Source: Rubrobacteraceae bacterium (GTDB taxonomy: Bacteria > Actinomycetota > Rubrobacteria > Rubrobacterales > Rubrobacteraceae). From it: a stretch of DNA of 5,757 bases. A program made the position numbers and the translations under genes. The stretch is taken from assembly GCA_029240775.1 (NCBI GenBank), contig JARDZQ010000134.1:1-5757 (forward strand), given 5' to 3'. The notes under the pieces were generated by a model that did no database searches, was not told the origin of the DNA, and saw only the letters and a list, made by a program, of their open reading frames with translations. Below are positions 1 through 5,551 of this stretch, piece after piece. Position 1 is the stretch's first letter, and each line of letters starts with the position of its first letter.

Positions 1-1
1 G

Positions 2-169
2 GTGATGGCCTTCCCAAAGACCCAGGCCGCCCGTGACGAGATGATGGACGCCCCGGGTCCCGTCGATGAGGACCAGCTCGAGGAGCTGCACATCGCCGTT
101 CGCCGTCGCCCCGGACCGGCCACGACCGGCACGGACCCCACAGCCCGCCCCGAAGAAGCGAACAGCTAG
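2..169 (+). CDS. aspS: Aspartate--tRNA ligase, C-terminal end (5' part outside the window)
   Basis: This is the last 55 codons of a gene entering from the left edge, read in frame from base 2 and ending in TAG at 167-169. The visible protein opens with VMAFPKTQ and continues through APGPVDEDQLEELHI. That is the characteristic end of bacterial aspartyl-tRNA synthetase, just after motif 3, where AFPKT followed by a P-x-P-V-x-x-x-Q-L-x-E-L-x-I block is conserved. The enzyme attaches aspartate to tRNA-Asp (or to both tRNA-Asp and tRNA-Asn in lineages without AsnRS) in the cytoplasm. After the conserved end (about residue 33 of the fragment) comes a tail of about 22 residues rich in Pro, Thr, Ala and Arg, probably disordered. 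The stop lies 9 nt before the next gene with no hairpin between, so the two are probably co-transcribed. The identification rests on a short but distinctive stretch. The catalytic core and anticodon domain are not in view. Confidence 0.88.
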   Translation: MMAFPKTQAARDEMMDAPGPVDEDQLEELHIAVRRRPGPATTGTDPTARPEEANS

Positions 170-178
170 AGTAGCGGC

Positions 179-1270
179 ATGGAGACTAACTTCGGCGCTT
201 CGGCGCCGTACACCGTGGGCGTCGAGGAGGAGCTACAGCTCGTGGATCCCACCTCCCTCGCCCTGATCCCCGCCATAGACGCCGTCCTCGCCGCACGCGA
301 GGCCGCGGGACTGCCCGAAGGCTCGGTTGCTTCCGAGCTCTCCGCCTCCTGCGTGGAGGTTCGCTCCCCGGCCTACCGGACGGTGGCAGAGCTGGCGTCG
401 GAGTTCCCGGTACTACGCCGCCGGGTGCGGGATCTCGTCGAGGGCTGCGGGGCGCGCCTCGCAGCGGCGGGAGCGCACCCGTTCTCAGAGGCGACGGAGC
501 AGGAGATCACCGGCAAGGAACGCTACCGCAAGGTGGACCGCGAGATGGGCTGGCCCGCGCGAATGCAGGCTATCTACGGTCTGCACGTCCACGTGGCGGT
601 CCCGGACGAGGAGCACGCGATCCGGAGCGTCGCAGTACTCTCCCGCCACGTCCCCCTCTTCGTCGCGCTCTCGGCCAACTCCCCTTTCTGGGCCGGGACC
701 GATACCCTGCTGGCCTCGGTGCGCACGAAAGTCTTCGGCCTCATGCCGCGCACCGGCCTGCCCCCCGCCTTCCGCGCATGGGAGGACTTCGAGAACTACG
801 TGGAGGCTCTCGTAGCCGCGGGCAGCATACCGGACTACACCCTGTGCTGGTGGGACGCCCGTCCGCACCCGCGGCTGGGGACCGTCGAGCTCCGCGCCCC
901 TGACACCCAGACAGAGTCCTGGCGTATCGCCTCCCTGGCCGCCCTTGCCCAGTGCCTGGTTGCCACCGCCGACGAGCAACCCCCGGAGAACCCCCTGTTC
1001 ACGGCGGAGAACAAGTGGCGCGCCGCCCGTTACGGACTCGCCGCCAGCTTTCACGACTTCTCCACCGGCCGCAGTGTTCCGGCCCTGGAAGCTGTGCGGG
1101 ATCTCGTATCCAGACTACGCCCCGTCTCCCAGGACCTCGGCTGCGAACCCCAACTCGAAGGCCTGCTCGAGATGACGCGGGCAGAGTCCGGCGCAGAGAA
1201 GCAACGCTCCGTCTACGAGAGACGCCACTCGATGAAGGACGTCGTCGAGCACCTCGTCGCGAACTTGTAA
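179..1270 (+). CDS. YbdK-family carboxylate-amine ligase (glutamate--cysteine ligase type 2, GCS2)
   Basis: The 363-residue protein has the full length usual for the YbdK/GCS2 family of ATP-dependent carboxylate-amine ligases, which includes E. coli YbdK (weak gamma-glutamylcysteine synthetase) and actinobacterial EgtA. Visible family blocks are TVGVEEELQLVD (residues 12-23, acidic metal/ATP site), ELSASCVEVRSP (53-64), GAHPFS (98-103), YGLHVHVAVPDEE (133-145), ALSANSPFW (163-171), the WWDARPHPRLGTVELRAPD stretch (224-242) and a basic C-terminal helix. By family knowledge it would join a carboxylate, probably the gamma-carboxylate of glutamate, to an amine such as cysteine. The true substrate cannot be read from the sequence. 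ATG at 179 is preferred because the conserved TVGVEEE block begins only 12 residues in. The ribosome-binding site is poor (AGAG overlapping the aspS stop), which suggests coupling to aspS 9 nt upstream. The family assignment is firm, the exact reaction is not. Confidence 0.9.
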   Translation: METNFGASAPYTVGVEEELQLVDPTSLALIPAIDAVLAAREAAGLPEGSVASELSASCVEVRSPAYRTVAELASEFPVLRRRVRDLVEGCGARLAAAGAHPFSEATEQEITGKERYRKVDREMGWPARMQAIYGLHVHVAVPDEEHAIRSVAVLSRHVPLFVALSANSPFWAGTDTLLASVRTKVFGLMPRTGLPPAFRAWEDFENYVEALVAAGSIPDYTLCWWDARPHPRLGTVELRAPDTQTESWRIASLAALAQCLVATADEQPPENPLFTAENKWRAARYGLAASFHDFSTGRSVPALEAVRDLVSRLRPVSQDLGCEPQLEGLLEMTRAESGAEKQRSVYERRHSMKDVVEHLVANL

Positions 1271-1276
1271 GCACAC

Positions 1277-1325
1277 CTGCTTAGGCTTCGCCAGGCGGCT
1301 TGTCAGCCTGGCGGAGCCTTAGCAG
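1277..1325 (+). terminator. Long hairpin after the ybdK-like gene, probable + strand terminator
   Basis: A 14-bp stem pairs 1283-1296 with 1306-1319 around a 9-nt loop. It is extended by a T/T mismatch (1282/1320) and a further 5 bp, CTGCT (1277-1281) with AGCAG (1321-1325). The only irregular pair in the inner stem is T1288 with G1314. This is a G-U wobble in + strand RNA but an A/C mismatch in - strand RNA, so the structure is better formed by the + transcript. It begins 6 nt after the stop of the YbdK-type gene. No T-run follows it, so it may terminate without a classical U-tract, protect the 3' end, or act together with the second hairpin just downstream. Confidence 0.6.
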
Positions 1326-1350
1326 CGCAAACAAAAGCTGAAATGCTGAA

Positions 1351-1379
1351 AAGCGAGGCCCTCGAAGAGGGCCTCGCTT
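1351..1379 (-). terminator. Rho-independent-type terminator of the - strand operon (possibly bidirectional)
   Basis: A perfect 13-bp inverted repeat pairs 1351-1363 (AAGCGAGGCCCTC) with 1367-1379 around a 3-nt loop. It starts 1 nt beyond the stop codon of the FAD dehydrogenase gene. On the - strand the stem runs into TTTT (1352-1349), then CAGCATTTCAGC and another TTTTGTTT, which fits an intrinsic terminator with a short, interrupted T-run. In the + direction the stem is preceded by an A-run and followed by GCTAAC. It could serve as a back-up terminator for + transcripts, but more weakly. Confidence 0.8.
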
Positions 1380-1380
1380 G

Positions 1381-2703
1381 CTAACTAACGTTCTGACTCG
1401 CCGACTCCGCTGCCCTATGGCCGAAGACGACGGCGGCTGCGAGGCCGCTGGTATAGCCGCCCACCGAGACGCCGCCGACCTCGACACCGGCCGCGTAGAG
1501 GCCGGGGAGTGGCAGACCGTCCGAGCGGCGCAGGACCCTGCAGCCCTCGTCGACCGCGAGACCGCCGATAGTGTGTGTTATTGCGGGCGCGACCTCCACC
1601 GCCACGAAAGGCTGCGTCGTCACGGGCGCGGAGGGCTCGCTGCGCGGTGGCGAGAGCTCTGCAGCGCTGCCGGCTGCTACGGCGGCGTTGTACTCATCGA
1701 GGCTCTGGAGAGCCCGATCCCCGGATACCCCCGTTTCGCCGAGCTTCCGCGCCAGCTCGGCCACGGTCCCGGCCTCCAGCACTGTACCGCCTACCTCCCG
1801 GGCCGTGGCGACCATCTCGCCAACGGTCCGCTCCCGCACGCGCCGTCGAAGCCCCGCACCGTCCACGATATACCAGGCGCGCAGACCCGGCTGATGGGCC
1901 GTGGCTCGTGTCAGAGCCGTCTCCGACCAGTCGGCAGCCTCGTCTGCGTAGCGTTCGCCCCTCTGATTGAGCGCCACGGCGTAGCGGCCGTAGAGTTGGG
2001 AGACCTCGACAAACCGCTCCGCCGGGAACGCTGCGGGGGGAGCTGGCAGGTTCCGGCCGTAGAACTCGTCCAGGCCAGTGCTCTCCAGGGCCCCGGCCGC
2101 CAGCGCGGCCAGAAAGCCATCACCCGTGCTCCACGCGTGCGCCCGCAGGAGCATCCTCCCTCGTCCTTGCGTGATGTAGCGTCCGACCAGCTCCGGGCTC
2201 GCGGCGAAACCACCGGACGCCAGGATCACGGCATCAGCCTCCTCGGTTCGCCGCCCTTCATCAGATAAAACGCGCACCCCAGTTACGCGTCCTCGCGCAT
2301 CCTGAACGAGACCAGCCAGCGCCGCGCCCAGGCACACCCGACCACCCGAAGCCGCTATCTCCTCCGACAGAGCAGCTACGGTCGGCCGCGGCGCGAAGCG
2401 AGCGCCAGTTGTCAGCGGGTTGCCGGTCTCGCGTATCAGAACCGGGGCACCGAGCTCCTCCAGCCACGAGAGACAGGGCGCCAGCCGGTCCAGGATCAGC
2501 CGCTGCAAGGCAAAGTCACCGCCGGGGGCCTCGCTCCTGAACGTCGGCAGGTCCCTGTAGGTCCAGATGTAGCCGCTCGAGTAGACGAAGGAGCCACCGA
2601 GCCGGTCACCCTTCTCCAGCAGGGTAACGCGGGCGCCGAGCTCGAGAGCCCTCCGGGCGGCCACCAGCCCAGCGAGGCCGCCGCCGGCGACGGTGACGCG
2701 CAT
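1381..2703 (-). CDS. FAD-dependent dehydrogenase, fumarate reductase/succinate dehydrogenase flavoprotein fold (FAD_binding_2)
   Basis: The 440-residue flavoprotein has a dinucleotide-binding fold at the extreme N-terminus: VTVAGGGLAGLVAARRALE with the GxGxxG-type glycines at 7-12, the acidic ribose-binding E30, then GDRLGGS at 32-38. ILASGGF (160-166) and GLYAAGVEVGGVSVGGYTSG (401-420) are further FAD contacts typical of the FAD_binding_2 family. The mobile capping domain spans roughly 200-350 and contains NQRGERYADE (246-255). HTIGG (377-381) corresponds to the conserved active-site His of the family. In my by-eye alignment with Shewanella fumarate reductase the catalytic proton-donor Arg falls at W259, and the second substrate-binding Arg is also absent. 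This argues against true fumarate reduction and towards tricarballylate- or ketosteroid-dehydrogenase-like relatives. There is no signal peptide, heme motif or membrane segment, so it is probably cytoplasmic. ATG at 2703 lies 9 nt after the VOC gene stop, so the pair is probably co-expressed. The substrate is unknown. Confidence 0.88.
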   Translation of the reverse strand: MRVTVAGGGLAGLVAARRALELGARVTLLEKGDRLGGSFVYSSGYIWTYRDLPTFRSEAPGGDFALQRLILDRLAPCLSWLEELGAPVLIRETGNPLTTGARFAPRPTVAALSEEIAASGGRVCLGAALAGLVQDARGRVTGVRVLSDEGRRTEEADAVILASGGFAASPELVGRYITQGRGRMLLRAHAWSTGDGFLAALAAGALESTGLDEFYGRNLPAPPAAFPAERFVEVSQLYGRYAVALNQRGERYADEAADWSETALTRATAHQPGLRAWYIVDGAGLRRRVRERTVGEMVATAREVGGTVLEAGTVAELARKLGETGVSGDRALQSLDEYNAAVAAGSAAELSPPRSEPSAPVTTQPFVAVEVAPAITHTIGGLAVDEGCRVLRRSDGLPLPGLYAAGVEVGGVSVGGYTSGLAAAVVFGHRAAESASQNVS

Positions 2704-2712
2704 CGGGTCTGC

Positions 2713-3399
2713 CTAGGTCAGTGAGAAGGTGGGCTTGTGCTCCACGTACTCGACGCTCACGCCCTCGGGCCCCCGGACGAAGACCGCCAGGGTGTTCGGT
2801 CCCTCCACGAAGTCCTGTATCTCGAGCCCCTGCTCCTCGGCCTGTTTGCGATGCTCTCCGGCCGAGTCCACGAGGCACCCGAGGTGGTAGAGCATGCCCT
2901 GAGCCGCTGTGTCGAACGTGGAGGGAACGAGCCGCAGCCGGTATTCCCCGGCCCTCACTGTAGCGGCCTCATCGCCGGGGGCAAACCCCATCTCGACGAA
3001 CTCGCGGGCGGAGTCCTCCGGATCACCGGAGCGCAAGACGATACCCTCGAGGTCGTAGTCCGTGAATTCGCCCTCCCCGGGAACCAGCGCGAGCGGGAGC
3101 CCTTCGGGAGCGGAGAAGCGGTACTCGTCACCCGCGACTTCGACGTCGGCGAGCCGTGCGGCGGCGGACTCCGGGTCGTTGACCCGGATCAGTATCCGCT
3201 CTATCACCCCCGGCGTCGGCTCGGAGCCGCTCGGCGTGTCGAAGAGCGTCAGCTTGCCGATCCTGCCCCCCGCCCCGACGAGGGTGTAGCGGTCGGTGCG
3301 ATCAACGACGTGAAACCCCAGGTGCGAGGTGAGAAAGTCCGCGACGTCATCCCTGTCGCGCATGTAAAGCGCTATGTGATCCAGCCTCTGTACCTTCAC
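2713..3399 (-). CDS. VOC-superfamily protein (tandem glyoxalase/extradiol-dioxygenase fold)
   Basis: The 228-residue protein is built from about four beta-alpha-beta-beta-beta modules, the layout of two-domain VOC proteins such as extradiol dioxygenases. Module 1 is about residues 5-55 (starting LDHIALYMRD), module 2 about 66-110, module 3 about 117-162 and module 4 about 168-220 (starting MLYHLGCLVD and ending GPEGVSVEYVEH). Possible metal ligands are H8, H172 and E217. The third ligand position expected at the start of module 3 reads LEGIVL, without His, so the dioxygenase triad is incomplete. Family members cleave catechols, isomerise or bind small molecules; this one's reaction cannot be assigned. 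The open frame continues upstream to 3744, but that part overlaps the sir2 gene. I chose GTG at 3399-3397 because it follows AGAGGG at close spacing and sits 7 residues before the conserved DHIAL. A TTG eight codons earlier has no such site. The gene is followed 9 nt later by the FAD dehydrogenase. Confidence 0.83.
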   Translation of the reverse strand: MKVQRLDHIALYMRDRDDVADFLTSHLGFHVVDRTDRYTLVGAGGRIGKLTLFDTPSGSEPTPGVIERILIRVNDPESAAARLADVEVAGDEYRFSAPEGLPLALVPGEGEFTDYDLEGIVLRSGDPEDSAREFVEMGFAPGDEAATVRAGEYRLRLVPSTFDTAAQGMLYHLGCLVDSAGEHRKQAEEQGLEIQDFVEGPNTLAVFVRGPEGVSVEYVEHKPTFSLT

Positions 3400-3533
3400 C
3401 TTCCCTCTTTTCTGCAAGCTGTCAGGTCGCGTAGAAGATACCACGCACCACGCGTCTTTACGCCGCGGCGCGATCTCAGATGTCGCGGTGTGCGCCGAAG
3501 CGCTTCCGACGTGGCGAACGAACATGCCTCGAG
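3400..3533. other. Intergenic gap between the sir2 and VOC genes
   Basis: These 134 nt separate an otherwise tightly packed upstream set (MBL hydrolase, hisS, sir2) from the VOC/FAD pair. I see no strong terminator hairpin with a T-run and no convincing -35/-10 pair. The gap contains two small perfect palindromes, CGCCGCGGCG (3461-3470) and GAAGCGCTTC (about 3498-3508). Near the VOC start there is a purine-rich stretch read on the - strand (AAAAGAGGGAAG) that serves as its ribosome-binding region. The gap is the likeliest place for a separate promoter for the VOC/FAD pair, but the sequence does not show one clearly. Confidence 0.4.
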
Positions 3534-4286
3534 TCAACGCGACGTTGGCGAGAAAGCCTTTCGCAGGAGCTCGGGCAGTACCTCGCCCGCGGGACCGCGC
3601 AGCACGTGGTCGGCGTTTCCGGTAAGTGGAGTCTCGCTGGGGTTGACCTCGACGAGCGTCGCGCCGCTCTCGAGCGCCTCGTAAGGCAGCGCGGCGGCCG
3701 GGTACACGAGGCTCGAGGTGCCAACCGAGAGAAATACCTCGCATTCGCGGGCGGCCTCGGACGCCGCCTCGAACGCTCCGGCGGGCAACATCTCACCGAA
3801 CCACACCACGTCGGGCCGAAGCGGAGCCCCACAGTTCGGGCACACCGGCGGCACCGCTCCCCCCTCCTCCGGCTCGACGGTTTCACCCTCCCAGGAGCAC
3901 CTCGAGCGGAGGATGTTCCCGTGAAGCTCTATCACGTTCTCGCTGCCGGCTCTCCTGTGCAGGCCGTCCACGTTCTGGGTTATGAGGGTGAAGACAGGGA
4001 CCCTACCCTCCAGCTCCGCGAGTGCCCGGTGGCCCGGGTTGGGCTCGGCCTCCGATACCAGCCTGCGACGCCACTCGTACCACTCTGACACCAGGTGGGG
4101 GTCCCGCTCGAACGCCTCCGCGGTCGCAAGTTGTTGCGGGTCGTAACGCGCCCACAGTCCTGACCGGGCCTCGCGGAAGGTCGGCACCCCGCTCTCGGCC
4201 GAGATCCCGGAGCCCGTCAGAACGGTTATCCGCCCGGCATAGCGGAGGGCCTGGATCAGGCCCCGTGGGATCTCCCTCTCGCTCAA
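3534..4286 (-). CDS. Sir2-family NAD-dependent protein deacylase, CobB/SIRT5 type
   Basis: The 250-residue sirtuin removes acyl groups from lysines using NAD+, producing nicotinamide and O-acyl-ADP-ribose. The NAD-binding motif is TGSGISAESGVPTFR (24-38). TQNVDGLH (103-110) holds the conserved Asn and Asp, and ELHGN (120-124) holds the catalytic H122. VGTSS (188-192) and VEVNPSE (212-218) close the Rossmann fold. The small domain has Y70 and R73 in WYEWRR, the Y-x-x-R pair that in SIRT5 and CobB binds the carboxylate of succinyl- or malonyl-lysine, so desuccinylase/demalonylase activity is likely alongside deacetylation. The zinc site shows C130, C149 and C152 only. The fourth Cys is replaced, as in E. 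coli CobB (RCSQSG). The start is TTG at 4286-4284, overlapping the hisS stop as TTGA. No other start is credible and no ribosome-binding site is visible, so translation is probably coupled to hisS. Confidence 0.92.
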   Translation of the reverse strand: MSEREIPRGLIQALRYAGRITVLTGSGISAESGVPTFREARSGLWARYDPQQLATAEAFERDPHLVSEWYEWRRRLVSEAEPNPGHRALAELEGRVPVFTLITQNVDGLHRRAGSENVIELHGNILRSRCSWEGETVEPEEGGAVPPVCPNCGAPLRPDVVWFGEMLPAGAFEAASEAARECEVFLSVGTSSLVYPAAALPYEALESGATLVEVNPSETPLTGNADHVLRGPAGEVLPELLRKAFSPTSR

Positions 4287-5551
4287 CCGGCGACGGCCCG
4301 GAGCAGGTCTTTCGCCGCAGCGGGAACCGCCTTCTCCTCACCCGAGCTCATCTCGCGCAGCGTGCAGACGCCCCGCGCGAGCTCGTCCTCGCCGATGACG
4401 GCCGCGTAGGCGGCACCGGAACGGTCAGCCTGCCTGAACTGGCCCTTCGCGCTGCGCCCGGCGTAGTCCAGGTCGCAGGCGACGCCCTCGGCCCGCAACG
4501 CGCTCGCCAGCCTCATCGCCAGGGTCCTCGCCTCGGGAGCGAGCGTGACAAAGAAGACGCCGAGCGAGGACGAAGCCTCGTGCGATGCGGCGGCGAGCAG
4601 GATGCGCTCCACCCCGCTGCCGAACCCGATCCCCGCGAGGTCCGGCCCTCCGAGCTCGGCGACGAGGCCGTTGTAGCGTCCCCCCGCACCCACGGTGTCC
4701 TGGGCCCCCAGAGCGCCGCTCTTCGCCTCGAAGACCGTTAGAGTGTAGTAGTCGAGCCCGCGCACGAGCCGTTCGTCGACCTCGTACGGTATGTCGAGGG
4801 CCTCGAGCCCTCCCTTGACGGCTTCGAGGTGCGCCGCGGCCTCCGGGCTGAGGAAGTCCCCTATCGTCGGCGCCTCCGCGAGCAGCGCCTGGGTGTTCTC
4901 GGCCTTGGAGTCGAAGGTGCGCAGGGGGTTCGTCTCCAGCCGGGCGACCGAGTCGGGGTCCAGCTCGTCCCGGTGTCTGCGCAAGAACGCGCGCAGCTCC
5001 GGTACATAAAGCCGGCGCGTCTCCAGATCGCCCAGGTTGTTCAGGTAGATCATCTCGTCCTCTACGCCAGCAGCCTGGTGAATAGCGTAGAGGAGCGAGA
5101 TCACCTCTACGTCGACCAGCGGATCTGTGGAGCCCAAGACCTCGACCCCGATCTGGGTGTGCTGCCTGTAGCGTCCCTTCTGCTGGCGCTCCTGGCGGAA
5201 CATCGGCCCTACGTAGAATAGCTTCAGCGGCTGGGCCTGCTTGTAGAGCCCGTGCTCGATGTAGGCGCGGATCGCGCCGGGTGTACCCTCAGGCCTCAGG
5301 GCGAGGTCCCGCCCGCCCTGGTCCGTGAAGGAGAACATCTCCTTTTTGACGACGATGTCCGAGGCCTCCCCGGCGCTCCGGGCGAAGAGCTGCGTCTCCT
5401 CGAAGATGGGGGTCCGGACCTCCGAGTAGTTGTAGCGCCGAAACTGGTCTCGGGCGCGCTCCTCCACGAAAGCCCACAGCTCGGGCCGCTCGTGCGGCTC
5501 GCGGCCGCCCGGGTAGACATCGTAGGTCCCCTTCGGCGCCCTGTAGCTCAC
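4283..5551 (-). CDS. hisS: Histidine--tRNA ligase
   Basis: This 422-residue class II aminoacyl-tRNA synthetase charges tRNA-His and has the normal family length. The N-terminus reads APKGTYDVYP (5-14), the standard opening. Motif 1 region is VRTPIFEE (45-52) and RPEGT (86-90) is conserved in the active site. Motif 2 runs from FYVGPMFRQERQ (112-123) to YRQHTQIGVEVLG (128-140). The histidine-specific peptides are RGLDYYT (264-270) and GGRYNGL (290-296). Motif 3 is GIGFGSGVER (307-316). The C-terminal anticodon-binding domain spans about 329-422, with KGQFRQADRSGA at 369-380. Its presence with both histidine peptides distinguishes it from HisZ. The open frame extends 46 codons upstream, but that stretch is antiparallel-free overlap with the MBL hydrolase and resembles nothing. 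GTG at 5551-5549 fits the family start and overlaps the MBL stop as GTGA, implying coupled translation. The 3' end overlaps the sir2 start by 4 nt. Confidence 0.97.
   Translation of the reverse strand: MSYRAPKGTYDVYPGGREPHERPELWAFVEERARDQFRRYNYSEVRTPIFEETQLFARSAGEASDIVVKKEMFSFTDQGGRDLALRPEGTPGAIRAYIEHGLYKQAQPLKLFYVGPMFRQERQQKGRYRQHTQIGVEVLGSTDPLVDVEVISLLYAIHQAAGVEDEMIYLNNLGDLETRRLYVPELRAFLRRHRDELDPDSVARLETNPLRTFDSKAENTQALLAEAPTIGDFLSPEAAAHLEAVKGGLEALDIPYEVDERLVRGLDYYTLTVFEAKSGALGAQDTVGAGGRYNGLVAELGGPDLAGIGFGSGVERILLAAASHEASSSLGVFFVTLAPEARTLAMRLASALRAEGVACDLDYAGRSAKGQFRQADRSGAAYAAVIGEDELARGVCTLREMSSGEEKAVPAAAKDLLRAVAG

Noticed and set aside
1378..2268. Long open frame on the + strand opposite the FAD dehydrogenase
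   Set aside because: It is an antisense shadow in GC-rich DNA. Its translation shows no family motifs, while the - strand frame has clear FAD-binding motifs throughout.
3435..3463. Possible - strand promoter before the VOC gene (TATCTT at 3440-3435)
   Set aside because: At 17-bp spacing the upstream hexamer reads GCGTAA, which does not resemble a -35 box. A 4-of-6 match for the -10 alone is not enough.
3461..3508. Short perfect palindromes CGCCGCGGCG and GAAGCGCTTC as operators
   Set aside because: Ten-base palindromes of C and G are expected by chance in DNA this GC-rich, and neither is repeated nearby.
2737..3684. Long + strand open frame of 315 codons across the VOC gene and the gap
   Set aside because: It overlaps the VOC gene and the 3' end of sir2 in antisense. 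It has no recognisable domain and a composition typical of antisense frames.
3400..3744. N-terminal extension of the VOC protein by 115 codons
   Set aside because: It would overlap the sir2 coding region by about 210 nt. The extension is low-complexity and Arg/Ala-rich, and the VOC fold begins right after the GTG at 3399.
4022..4741. + strand open frame of 239 codons opposite sir2 and hisS
   Set aside because: It is an antisense shadow of two strongly conserved genes, rich in Arg, Pro and Ser with no motifs.
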